A stretch of DNA of 64,000 nucleotides from Sipunculus nudus (GCA_026874595.1 CM049309.1:71838926-71902925), one strand, 5' to 3'; shown: positions 51,180-62,970, counted from the stretch's first letter. The notes: generated by a model from the sequence alone, not told the origin. Numbers and translations are program-made.

Positions 51180-52717
51180 CCCCCCCCTTAAGAATAGGCC
51201 CCCCCCCATCTTCAGCAACAATTAATATCAGACCACTCTCATAGAAAATGTCACTCTCATAGGAAAGGTCATGACCCCAATTTCAATATACATCATCCCC
51301 TAACCCATGTCTATGTATATGCATAACATGAAAGAAATCTTTCCATTAGTTTTTGACAAGTTTATAATGGTCACAGTACTGTTAAGTGGCAATGATGGGG
51401 TATTAAACGGCACGAAAACAAGTAAAAGAATAACAGGTGGTGCAACCAGTTTTCGGTACATGACAGCACTATCCAAGATCTTCGATCAAGTAGATTTTTT
51501 GACTAATCCATGCATCCCTTATTGAGATATTAATGATTTTGTGTGATTTTCACCATATGTGGCAATATTCAAGGTCAAGGCCACTCTCATAGGAAAGGTC
51601 ATGACCCCAATTTATATATACATCATCCCATAACCCATGTCTATGTATATGCATAATATGAAAGAAATCTGTCCATTAGTTTTTGACTTATAATGCTCAC
51701 AGTACTGTTAAGTAGCAATGATGGGGGTATTAAACGGCACGAAAACTAGCTAAAAAAAAGAATAGGTAGGGCCACCTATTTCTGGTACATAACAACACTA
51801 TCCAAGATCTTTGATCAAGTTGATTTTTGGACCAATCCATGCATCCCTTATTGAGATATTAATGATTTTGTGTAATTTTCACCATATATGGCAATATTCA
51901 AGGTCAAGGGCTCAAGGCCACTCTCACAGGAAAGGTCATGAGCCCAATTTATATACACATCATCCAATAACCCATGTCTATGTCACTATGTATATGCATA
52001 ATATGAAAGAAACCTGTCCATTAGTTTTTGACTTATAATGCTCACAGTACTGTTAAGTGGCAATGATGGGGGTATTAAACAGCACGAAAAACAAGTAAAA
52101 GAGTAACAGGTGGCGCCACCAGTTTCTGGTACATGACATTACTATCCAGATCTTCAGTCAAGTTGATTTTTGGACCAAACCATGCATCCCTTATTGAGAT
52201 ATTAATGATTTTGTGTGATTTTCACCATATATGGCAATATTCAAGGTCAAGGCCACTCTCATAGGAGAGGTCATGACACCAATTTAAATAAACATCATCC
52301 CATAACCCATATCTATGTATATGCATAACATAAAAGAAATATGTCCATCAGTTTTGGCACGAAAACAAGTAAAGAATAATAGGTGGCGCCACCACTTTCT
52401 GGAACATGACAACCCTATCCATGATCTTTGATCAACTTGATTTGGGATCAATCCATGCAAGATTTCTTGAGATATTTAATCACAGAGATTTGTGTGATTT
52501 TCCTCAAAATTGGACCTATTCAAGGTCAAGGACACTGTCCTAGTAAAGGTCATGACCTCTTTTTTAAAAGGCTTTGTCCTCTCACCCATATCTATACATA
52601 AACCAAGTTTGGTAAAGATCCGTGTAATATTTTTTGAGTTATCACGCCAAAAAGATTTATATGCGGGCAGCGGACCGGCATGAAAACATAGTATCCCCCA
52701 ACTTTGTCTGGGGATAC
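51180..52717. repeat. About 330-bp tandem array with palindrome and 3' hairpin
   Basis: Four to five units of 285-343 bp are marked by TTAATGATTTTGTGTGATTT near 51530, 51860, 52203 and, diverged, 52480. Each unit has AAGGTCAAGG...AAAGGTCATGACC and a GGTGGCGCCACC site (perfect at 52109-52120 and 52382-52393; decayed near 51435 and 51762). The array ends in a hairpin (52691-52717, arms GTATCCCC and GGGGATAC) homologous to the intron-6 array end. Two poly-C tracts lie at the left edge near 51180-51207. Confidence 0.8.
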
Positions 52718-52719
52718 AA

Positions 52720-55590
52720 TGATTTATTTGTCCAGAGAGAATAGAAGCATTAACAGCCCAGTAGACATTTTGCATTCAGTGGCAGTTCTGTATAATGCTT
52801 TAGGCCTGTGTACTATTATGTTCATATTTTCACTTCCTTGTTGGAAGTGCTGAGAAGGTTTTACAGTGGTCAAATATACAATACACATTAATGTACTGAA
52901 CATTATTCAATGGATATATGTTAAATCTTACAGGTGCGTATAGAGTGTTATAATCACAGTTAACTGCAGGGGCATTCTATGGACTCCATATTGTGTCAGT
53001 CACTAAAAAAAGCGGCCCATTTCAAAGATTGGTCTAAACTTTACTAGACTGTCTCATATTAGTAGTAATCAACATAAGACATGACATGCTGGTATGAGTC
53101 TAGAATTCAGGCTGCTGTTCTGGACACCTTAAGACACTACGGTTGTAATAAAATATCAAGTTTACTCCTTTGTATGTTAATGGTATCCTATATCCTTCCT
53201 GTGTACCTCTTACCCTGTAATAATGTACAATTTACCCTTCCTTCATGCAATTTAACATGCTCGTACCTGTCATGATTCCTCCCTCTTGCTTGTTTACACC
53301 ACTTTGTTTATGTGCACATGTCCTGCCTACATCATTCACATCTGTTGTCTTGCGCCCTCTAGGCATTTGTACGCACACACATCATGGATATATTTGGTGT
53401 ATTTCAAGGGTTAGGGTTTACAAAAAAAAACAGTGACTCCATCATGTTAATCCATGATTGCTGGTTCGAGACCCGGTGGTGAGCTTCACAGTTGACCTAT
53501 CCATGAACTCTATGCGACCTATTCATTCAATATTAATTCGATGAATAATCATAAGCATGGGACTAACGAGCAACCAATCAGGTGATATTAAACATGGTAA
53601 AGATTCAATCATCTGACAAAAGCAAAACTTTGCATAATTTGACAGAGCTCTGTCAAACAGAACATGTGTTGTCTGTAAATACTACCAGAACCCATGTTGG
53701 TATGTTTTCCAGAATATTTTTTTTTTATACAAAGGAGATAGTATAAAAAATTCTAGGCTATAGGTTGCAGGAGCCATTCCTCCGACAACCAAGTAAATTA
53801 TAATGTCTTACCTGGCACGTAATTTGTATGAGACAAATAATCCAAAATATTGCAAGACAGTTCAGATATGACTGCGATATAGTAAACAATGATCGGTGAT
53901 ACAAGTTAATGACGTCATCGCCCTTTGTGACGTCATTAATATGTTATAAGCAGCTCTTGTTACCATGGGCATGGAAGATCATCTGTGTAGGAGTGCTTTG
54001 TGGGGCTCATTATAATAAAAAGTTAAAAGGGCGGAGCATTTTGGCTGTCGTGGATAGGTCAATTGCATGTTATGTGTACTAATAATTGCATTTCTCATTA
54101 CAGGTTCTCCACTAGATGGAGACACAGATGCATACGGCAGACATACGAACAAGAAACAAGAAACCAGTAGTTTTATTCAATGGCTCAAACAGCAGCCTGA
54201 ATTCTTGACTCGCTCCGACATACCTGGTGATATGACATCGACATGCCTCTTACTTCTCCATTATATGAATCCTAAACATCATTACGTCTGTCCCTTTGCA
54301 CCCATAACCTCATCCATGTAGACAAGATTCTATACTCGCTCCAAAAAAGCAATTGAGGAGTCCATTCCTATAGGCTAGGTACAGGACAACTATATTACTG
54401 GCCCTGACGGTAAAGCCACCACACTGACTAGTCCGCCACATTGGAATCCATTTATCTGTGATATGGAGTCCGACCGTCTGGCGGTGAGAGTTCACCCTGC
54501 AGTACATGGAGGGACCTGTAACATGAATTATCACTGCTTGTTGTGCTATAGAGAAACAATCTTGTATTTATATATAGAAATAAACTTATTATGTATCAAA
54601 TTAAATCGATATATCACCTTTGTGTGCGCCTGTAAATGTTTTTTATCCTTTGAACTGCCGGGGTTCAGTTGTTGCATGCCAACTGGATACCGCCAGAAAA
54701 GGAATCCCATGGAAATTAGGTGGGCAATCTATGGAAACAATGAATTCAGGGGGGGGGGGGGGGGGGGCTTTTCCCAGGAATGCCAGTGCTGTGCACTAGG
54801 ATAGACCATCTTTTCATAAGCATCCTTCCCATCATACATCGCGTGTTGTCAATGATGCTAATTTCCTATTGGCTGTTCCAACTTGAAGGCTCCAGTGGCC
54901 CGACGGAGACAAAGATATATCTGACTTCATTGAGAATAAGTGCCCATACTTTATTACATACTGATCATTCAGCAAAAGTTTTGGTCCCAACAGAGTCCAA
55001 GCATCTGTAACAATAATAATATGTGGGGTTTGACTGGTGTCCTCACGTTACACAAGGCATATACGTGTCTTAGGGGTTGCACGGACCCGTACAACCTTGG
55101 ATAGTATAGACTCTCCCCGTCAGAGGCTGCAGCGCTTGATCAGTATTTACAATATATGTCAGCGCTGCAAGACTGCAGCAACACTGCAGCAACACACTGA
55201 CACCTGTATTATCGCTCAATTCATATTCGCCTTATTATGCCTACCACAGTAGCTCAATCTTCGTTATCAAATTTAAAACATATATGAGTATACATTTTAT
55301 CCAATATAACCATCTGTATTTGTTACCACGAAAAAGTTAAATAAATTTGACTCACGTAAAGTAAATCTTCAGTGCTTTCCTGGATCCGCGGTTACCTTTT
55401 GAAACCAAAAAATATCACGCCTTTCCTCATTTTTGATTTTAGTTAAGGCCGAGAGGTGGCGTAGCAGGGTGAGCAAACTGCGCCTCGGGCCATGAGAAAA
55501 TCGACCAAGATGGGCAACTAAGTAAAAAAAAAAAATAAATAAGAAATAATAAAAATGGAATTATAATAATAAAAATAATAAAAATAATAA
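52720..55590. other. Intergenic stretch with CRE pair and a possible exon-like frame
   Basis: The frame from about 54105 to 54321 on the plus strand follows a TTTCTCATTACAG acceptor-like site and contains SFIQWLKQQPEFLTRSDIPG. I do not recognise it. A poly-G run lies at about 54750. Nothing else is supported. Confidence 0.35.
53906..53939. promoter_or_regulatory. Inverted pair of CRE sites (TGACGTCA)
   Basis: TTAATGACGTCA (53906-53917) and its exact reverse complement TGACGTCATTAA (53928-53939) are separated by 10 bp. Each core is the palindromic CREB/ATF site. A GGGCGGAG box lies at about 54031. It may mark a promoter, possibly for the unseen KAT14 5' exon or a neighbour; not established. 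Confidence 0.45.
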
Positions 55591-55594
55591 TAAT

Positions 55595-55884
55595 AAAAGG
55601 TATGGTTCTCAGGCACCACCCGCGTCAATTTGAACCGCCCCCCCCCCCCCACGCATAAAAAAAATTTATTTTGATTTTCATCTTTCAAGAAGATAAAATA
55701 ATACAATTTTGATAAGATTTCCTTTGTTATGTAGTGCTTTTACCTGTTTAGCAGAACATTTCTGATAATTTTATGCTTTTCCCTGATCATATGACATTTT
55801 TATCGAAACATACAAAAAAAGTAAAATAAAATATCGCCCACCCCCACTGGTTTATGAAAAAAGTGTCTGAGAACCATACCTTTT
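55595..55884. mobile_element. 290-bp MITE with 22-bp terminal inverted repeats
   Basis: The left terminus reads AAAAGGTATGGTTCTCAGGC (then AC). The right terminus is its reverse complement with one mismatch in 22 bp. The interior has a poly-C run and AT-rich sequence with no coding capacity. The left flank is (AAT)n. Superfamily is not assignable by eye. Confidence 0.8.
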
Positions 55885-56010
55885 TTTTCCTAATGTCTCT
55901 CATTTTTTTCTCTTCCCCTTTAAATGATAGGCCGATGAAACCAATGAACTGTTGGTGGTTCTGTTTATTGAATGACGATTAAGGTAGCTATACGATAAGA
56001 ATGGTGTGCA

Positions 56011-56165
56011 GGGGCGGACCCAAGCTTTAGGAAACGGAGGGGTCCAACCCAGGAGTACTAAAGGACAAAACTTAAAAAAAAGGTCCTCAGGTCCAGAAAA
56101 GGGGTGCCCAGGCTGCAAAAATTGATCTGAAACCCTTTACAAAAAGGTTGCAGTAGGCGGGGATC
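56011..56165. mobile_element. GCGGATCC/poly-C dispersed repeat, copy 3 (reverse orientation)
   Basis: GCAGGGGCGGACCCAAGC, GGGGTCCAACCCAGGAGTAC, GGTCCTCAGGTCCAG and TGAAACCCTTTAC are the reverse complement of the copy-2 order. Confidence 0.65.
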
Positions 56166-57360
56166 CTTGGGCCTCCCCTCTGGTTTCGCTTCTGATGTGT
56201 TATTTTTACGCCTTCATATTTTCATGTTTTATATACACGGGGTTCAACACTTTAATCCGACTTTTATTTGCGGGTTTGGATGTGGTCAAGAAAAGTGTTA
56301 TTCCGCTTTGAGGTTGGCCAATACACGTCCCATAGCCACCGATTCTCTACGCATATACATTCTCCCCTGGACAATGTCTTCGGAGTACTTTCTTGTCCTT
56401 ATAAATATGAAACTTAATCCACATTAGTTTGTGAACTGTTAGACTTAGGGCATGGCCATATAAGTACTACATTACTTGATTATAATCTTATCTTAATTCA
56501 TAATTAATAGGTAATAATTCCTATCTATAAATGTCTAAGATATAGAATGTGAGTAAATCATTTAGGGCATTTAGTCCTTGTAAAATTAATTGACAGATAG
56601 AGTTTATATGTACCAAATGTTTATTAAATATCCCTATGTCATATACATAAGGGAAGCCCCTGTGAAAGGAACACGGAACTATCAAAAAGTCAGTTTTTCG
56701 TTAAAGAATTGGATTGAATCTTATAATCACTGGTTATATCAAGATTTAATAATTTTTCCAAAGGAGGCCTCGTATACTTTGATACACCTCAGTTATACTA
56801 AAATGACAGAAGACATTGATTGAACACTTAATTATGCATTAAACTTTGAAATATGCATTATTAATAGTAAAAATAATCGGAAACATAACCAGAATATTGT
56901 AGTTAAATAGATTTCTGCTCCGTGGCATGAGAAAAAAGAGAGAGAGAGAACAAATTAAGGAAAGATAAAATAAAAAGTTTCACATAGTGAACTATGACGT
57001 ACCCTAGATGAGAAACATTTCCTACTTAGACACTTGCATACTCATGGGTAGCTGTCATTTCAACATCAGAATATATAGTAGCAGATCATAATTCCTACTA
57101 TAATTTTCGGATGAGGGCACGGTCATTCCCAGAGCTTCTACTTGGAAGATAAGGGTCCACTGGCCACCAAACTCTCTCCACAGATAGATTCCCACCTTCA
57201 GACTGTCCTCTGAGTACTTGTTGTATCACCGTGTCCTTATCAAACCCTCGCAAACAAATCGAAATTTGCGGGCTGCCATTTTGCGTATTTACTAAAACCC
57301 GTGTGGCATAGGTCGCATGTCAAAATTAATGGTAATATATTTTGCCATATAAGTTGCCAT

Positions 57361-57362
57361 GT

Positions 57363-57424
<62 letters not shown>
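57361..57424. repeat. (TA)n microsatellite
   Basis: About 63 bp of TA with one AAATA interruption. Confidence 0.95.
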
Positions 57425-57430
<6 letters not shown>

Positions 57431-58289
57431 TCAATGATAAGGCTTACTGTGTCAGTGTGTTAGTGTCGTAAGCCATGTCCATTTCTGTGGGCTAGCATTG
57501 CGGCTTTTTTAGATGAAACCATAAACATAATATAGAGTTCCGATCGGAAACCCACCTTTTAAGACAAGATTATTTGAAATATAGAAGTATGATCTTTTGC
57601 GGGAGAGCCATACTGCATAGTCTAATTCTCAACCAGCGATAAAACGAAAATTATTTCATGTATATTATTTCATAAAATTATTAATGCATATGTTAAATTA
57701 CAAAAAAAAAACAAAAAACAATTCATCAGGATAACATGATATAATATTGGTCAGGTCCATATTACATGGTATAATTATTGCTACACACGGCCAAAAAAAA
57801 CAAGACGACCAGAGGTCGAGCGCTTGCCGGAAATTATGTGAAAACAGTCAAATGAATGAACAATGAAAAAGAGGAAGAAAATGAGCAATAGTTTGTAAAG
57901 ATAGGACCAGTATAGACACAGTTATGAACGAAATAATACTTTGACGTGTTTTGATGACCTTGATCTTTAACTTCAACCTACCGTATTAAAAATACACATA
58001 CAGTTTCAAGAAATACGATATACGATATGTGTATGTTACAAAGTAATTCCTGCAAAGCTTTGGCCTGTAGAATGCTAAATATAAGACAAAAACAAACAAG
58101 AAGGCGAAATCGAAGACAACTGATAAACAGACAAACATACTGACAAAGTGACACATTTGAGATTACAGATGATTAAATAAGCTTATGGAGAAATGGAAGG
58201 GGACAAAATGAACAAAATGAGCTATAATTTATGTAGGTAAGGTTAATATTTGGATATATGGCCAAAAATGTGTTGTTGTGTTTCAAGTG

Positions 58290-58305
58290 GAGCGCCCCCT
58301 AGCGG
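58290..58305 (-). promoter_or_regulatory. CTCF-like motif in tandem array, site 1
   Basis: On the minus strand it reads CCGCTAGGGGGCGCTC, close to the CTCF consensus CCACTAGGGGGCGCT. It recurs one unit later (58640). Confidence 0.4.
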
Positions 58306-58639
58306 CTATTCTCCGAAAATGAAAAAAAATAACTTTCGAAATTTATGTATTGGACAAAAGATGTACAAGTTTGAAAAGGATTCATGCAAAACTATGGCCT
58401 GTAGAATGCTAGTTGTGCGATGTAAGAACAAGCAAGCAGGCGAAATCGAAGACTAGTGACAAACAGACAGACATACTGACAGAGTGACACATCTGAGATA
58501 TCAGATGACTAGCCAAACTGGGGGAGAAGGTAAAAAAAAATAAAAAACAAAAAAAAACAACAAGAGCTATAGTTCATGAAGGTTAGGTTTATAATTTGGA
58601 GATATGGCCAAATAATGATTCCTTGTAGTGTTTCAAGTA

Positions 58640-58655
58640 GAGCGCCCCCTAGAGG
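58640..58655 (-). promoter_or_regulatory. CTCF-like motif in tandem array, site 2
   Basis: On the minus strand it reads CCTCTAGGGGGCGCTC. Same orientation as site 1, 350 bp away, in the next repeat unit. Confidence 0.35.
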
Positions 58656-59499
58656 CTATATTCCGAAAATGAAAAATGTTTATCGAGATATTACTGTAAG
58701 ACATAAAAAGTACTAGTTTCAAAAGGATTCCTGCAAAACTGTAGCCTGTAGATTGCGAGTTATAAGATGCAAGAACCAGCAGAGAGGCAAAATTGAGGAT
58801 CACTGACAAACAGACCGACATACTGACAAAGTGACACAAGACTAAGACCAGTCGACTAGACCAGTTTTTTGAAAATACACATAGGAAGAAATTGAGCTGA
58901 AGTTTGTGAAGCTAGGACGAATATTGACAAAGTTTGATGAAAATAAATTTGCGACGTTTTTCGATAACCTTGACCTTGATCTTTGACCGACATTGACAAA
59001 AATCAATAGAATTTGGGGACATTGATTTTCTATCAACTGTGTAAGTTTGTAAACGATCGCTGAAAAAGATCCTAACTGGAAACAGACAGACAGACATCGT
59101 TACAAACAGACAGACAGACATACGGAACTGACCAACATGCTTGCCGAAATCAAGCAAGCATTCAGCAAGCAATAAATCGATCTTGAGTGTGTATTGACGG
59201 ATTGTTTTTTCAGTGTTTTGTTCTGTAGACTGTCTTTAATTAAAGGGTAATAATAATTATAATAATAATAATAATAATGTTATAATTATTCTTTCACACT
59301 GTCAGTTCAGTTTTGTTTTATATAAAAGTTTCCCAGCAAAACCATCCCAGCACACAGTCTCAGTACCTTCAATACGGCTGTTTAACATCTTGTTATGGTC
59401 CTGCGTTGTGGGTAAACACAGCCCACTTGTCCCTATTTACCATAACAAGGCCGCGTGACCGGAGTTCCGATTTTGCGTATGCGCCAACCCATACGAGGA

Positions 59500-59730
59500 C
59501 TATTTCAAACTAGTCCATATACATATACATGGAAGTTCATGTCCTCTGATATATCTCTGCTGAATGGACATATATTCTGTCCATGGGCCGAATGTAAATT
59601 AATTGAAGATCCTATCGCAAAAGATCTGTACGACAGGTCCAGAGGTCTCAGCTGAAATGACACGCACAGTGGCAGCCCATGTATCCTGTCCGAGAGAAAC
59701 CGCAAGACGCGAATTTTAGCCAGCGAGAAC
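59500..59730. repeat. Dispersed repeat, copy 2 of the FGPWTE family
   Basis: The minus strand contains FGPWTEYMSIQQRYIRGHEL, similar to copy 1 at 39.1-39.4 kb, with indels shifting the upstream frame. Shared DNA words include TCCATGGGCC and CTATCGCAA. It lies 0.8 kb from the RecQ-bearing insertion, on the same strand as the RecQ fragment. Confidence 0.5.
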
Positions 59731-60520
59731 ATGTATATTACATTTTTATTGGGCAATTCAGTCAGATTGACAGGTATTGTAGCTGGTGTTGTGCCCAGGC
59801 CATACACATAGTCCAACCCGCGCAGTTTATGTTGACGCCTGTGATCGTGCCCGGTCCACTGTTTTTAACACTCGTGTACAGGAGTAGGCTTACGGTTTTG
59901 AGGGCAATATTTCGGCAGGCACCAATTTATTTGAGAGAGAACATGCTATTTTTTCGTGTTAATTCGAATTCAGCTGCATTAGGAGATTGTGGACGGTATC
60001 CTCTTTTTGTAATCTATTCAATAAAATGCATTTAGTACTGCTTAAAGATATTACAAATGATGGAGAAAAGATACGCAAGGCACCTTTAATTTGATGGAAA
60101 AGTTAGATGAACAGGGAGAAATATCTTAGGCAACTCATATAAGAATATTATTTTAAAAAACAGGCTTTGGTTATGTTTGGTAGGCACAGTATGTGGGAAA
60201 TATTAACATTTTAATAAAAAATATCAAACAGAGACTAACGGATATAGCAATGCAAGACTGACAGAATGATATAAACTTATGTAACAAGTTGGATTTCTAT
60301 GGGTCTTAAAAATTAATGCTGAGAGTATAGAGAAGTACATTTCATGTGTTCCTAACAAAGGTCATAGACAGGCACTTGCCATATTACGATGTTCAAATCA
60401 TTAATTATCCATTGAAACTGGCACACAAATGGGAACAGCTAAAGAAGAAAGAATTCGTATTGTTTTAATAGAGGATTTAACATATTAGAAGATGATAGTC
60501 ACTTCATGCTTGAATGTCCT

Positions 60521-61082
60521 TACGCTCCATAAGCAGCGGTTACGCTATACTCAACCATTCGCTATACTACCCGCTGCATTAAACCGCAAATGTCAGTCGG
60601 GTTTGACCACCAGGCAGTACTGTCTCTGTGGAATTCCCCCTGCGCACTATTTAACCAATTACATTGCAGGTATAACCAGCACAAGCGGATGTCCTTCGAG
60701 GTACCAGTCACTTTGAACTGCGTGGAAAGCGCTTGGTAGCACAGACTTTTTCCCCCTGTTGGAAAACACATGATGCAATTGTCAACTTTCAACACATTCT
60801 CTATACTGACTTGCTGGTGTGGCCTTAGGTCAGTTATCCCCACTGACTGCATGTTTCCTCTCTGCAACACGAGCTTGCCACGGGCACAGACATGTTTGTT
60901 TACATGCTAAGCCAATCAGATTTCTTCTACCAGTTCTGCAGATTCGTTTTAATACAGAGCCAATCAGATTTTACTTCATCCAGCGCAAACTGACTGGGTG
61001 TTTGGCACCTTGCCAAACCTGAAGAATCCTGCTATTCTCACAGCGTGTGATTGGAAGGTCAGGCGCTGTGTTCAGAGCGTAT
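60521..61082. mobile_element. 562-bp insertion in the LINE, with 8-bp target duplication, carrying a RecQ fragment
   Basis: AATGTCCT occurs on both sides (60513-60520 and 61083-61090). The ends are short inverted repeats, TACGCTC and GAGCGTA. Removing the insert and one AATGTCCT joins the LINE frame as LECP-MYIDLR, so the boundaries are fixed. An 8-bp duplication fits hAT or MULE transposition. Inside, on the minus strand, is a helicase fragment. Confidence 0.8.
60714..60870 (-). pseudogene. RecQ-type DNA helicase exon fragment inside the insertion
   Basis: The minus strand reads MQSVGITDLRPHQQVSIENV, then LKVDNCIMCFPTGGKSLCYQ, the RecQ motif 0 and Walker A region. The usual PTG-G-GKS lacks one glycine, an in-frame loss that should disable ATP binding. 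After CYQALSTQ the similarity ends. GTGTTGCAG lies just upstream like a 3' splice site, so this looks like a captured exon. No other helicase motifs are present. Confidence 0.75.
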
Positions 61083-61415
61083 AATGTCCTATGTATATAG
61101 ATTTGAGGATTAAGTACTTAAGATCTGACTTACGAGAACCAAATGTATAGAATTTAAAGAAACTTTTTAATTTAAAAGAACCATGTGAGATAGCTAGTGT
61201 TGCAGCATTTGTATATCATTCATGTAAAAGGAGGGAACGATCATTGGATAGTTAATTTATTAAATAGATATTTTATTAAGTGTTAACCTTGAACCATTGA
61301 TGGTAGATTGAAAATCTGATTTATAATTTGGTATTTATATTGTATTACTATGTTGATGTTTCTTTTTTGGAACTTTGGGCCTGAGGCCTTTTCCTGAATA
61401 AACTTATTCTATTCA

Positions 61416-62970
61416 AATCTGTTTTCGTGTTAATTCATAATGCTCTATAGGTGATTGCGCCCCTTTAGGCTGACACATCGACTGCCGTAACTCGGGACAG
61501 TTTGTCACGGTTGATTGAACTCGGTATCCTATAGGAGTGGTACCAGCTATGTTTTCAATACATCTTTCTGGTCAGAGAGCTCAGTGCATAATCGTTGTGA
61601 TTAATTAATAATGATTATGAACGGACTTAAGTTTAAACAGCAAACCATAGAGACAATGTTACGGGCGATTGATGCATACTGATGCGCAGGCTCCTTAACC
61701 CGTCACGGACACTATAAAGTATGTGCAATGAGTGTATGTTTGCTAAATCGTTCAAGCGACAACTGCTGCCACGGGCCCGTGGTCGTCACGGACTAGTGCT
61801 CGTCATGCAGGCAGTCTCGATGGTCGCAGACCAAAGAAAGTCGTTGTCTCGTTATATGTATATATAATTAGTCTGTTCCACCAGAAGGTGCTCATTGAAA
61901 TTTAGCGATTATTCTCTTTTACTTTAATATGATCAAAAGTGGGTGACTAAAGCTAATGAAGGACTATAGGCATAATATAAGATGATAATCCATGACAAAA
62001 TACTAAAATTTAATTTTTGCCATCAGACTCTTCTGAAATCTGGTGGCCATGGACCATGGCCTCTATCAATTATTATGGCGTACCAGTCTTAAGAATATTT
62101 ATCACACTAAACAACCCAATAAAGCATTCAAATGTAGTTTATTTGATCTTGTGACCAGTGACTGAACTTCATCGGTGGGGTAGAGATGTTGTAAAAAAGA
62201 CCGTTTTCTCAGATATTGATTTTATTGAATCCCTAAAATATTTTGCAACTTACGGATTTGGTTTCATTATAGCTAATTAGGCCTATGCCTCATTTCATCA
62301 TTGCAGCTTAATTTCCGAAACTGATCTGCAAATCTATGAAAATATTGCCAAATTTCAGTTAGCATCACTTTGTAAACAGATTATAATGTTATATCATATT
62401 GATCATGTGAGCAGTATATTAAAGGAGCGTGTGCAAGGATTGTCGCTGGACCTGGTCGGGCCACAAGTACGTGCTGCGATTGTCTCAACGGAAAACACAA
62501 TGCCCTGTCATTACAAAAAAAACAGAAACAAATGAAATAAGTTCAGTCTGTCAGAACATCATTAAATAAATACCAGAACGCTCGATAATAACCTTGATAA
62601 CGGCATTGGCTGATTTAGTCTGTCTGTTCATGACAGCCATAATTATTTAGTTTTCAACAAATTTTAATTGAACTGTTGTACAAACAAAACCAGACCACGT
62701 CTACCTGTCAGGTGTTTTACAAAGCACAATGTGATCTACATTTCAGGGATTAAGCTGTGTATAAACCGAGAAAAAACTGTCAATTTAGTACCGACGTTCT
62801 GAACACTAAAACATTCAGTCTTAACACACATATGAGCTATCAGCTGGGTGAGGCTGTGCTCAGTATTTATTCCAATCAATGGAAGGAGTATAAGTCTAAA
62901 ATGAACTTTAAAAGACAGCAACAGTATTGAATATAAAGTACCAAAGGAAGATACAGGAGGTCCAAGGAAG
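61416..62970. other. Gene-less stretch between the LINE remnant and the signal-peptide-like exon
   Basis: No supported gene or repeat. Short frames here have no family features. Confidence 0.5.

Larger units (their letters stand above)
57860..59160. repeat. About 340-bp diverged tandem array with CTCF-like sites
   Basis: Three to four diverged copies are marked by TGGCCTGTAGAATGCT near 58060 and 58395 and by a variant near 58741. Each has CAAACAGACAGACATACTGA near its end. Two copies carry GAGCGCCCCCTAGNGGCTAT (58290 and 58640 onwards). The last part (58870-59160) repeats the start of the first copy (AGTTTGTGAAGCTAGGAC) and has CCTTGACCTTGATCTTTGACC. Confidence 0.7.
60020..61415 (+). mobile_element. 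Decayed non-LTR retrotransposon (LINE) 3' part, interrupted by an insertion
   Basis: Broken frames recall the region after the reverse transcriptase domain of LINE ORF2 proteins: GFGYVW near 60168, then KQRLTDIAMQDW, NKLDFY, LRCSNH-stop-LSIETGTQ (60389 onwards) and DDSHFMLECP before 60520. The frame resumes after 61090 with MYIDLRIKYLRSDL. The 3' end reads GGGCCTGAGGCCTTTTCCTG, AATAAA and a TATTCTATTC tail near 61415. Stops and frameshifts show it is dead. The 5' part is missing. Family (CR1/Jockey-like or other) not assigned. Confidence 0.8.
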
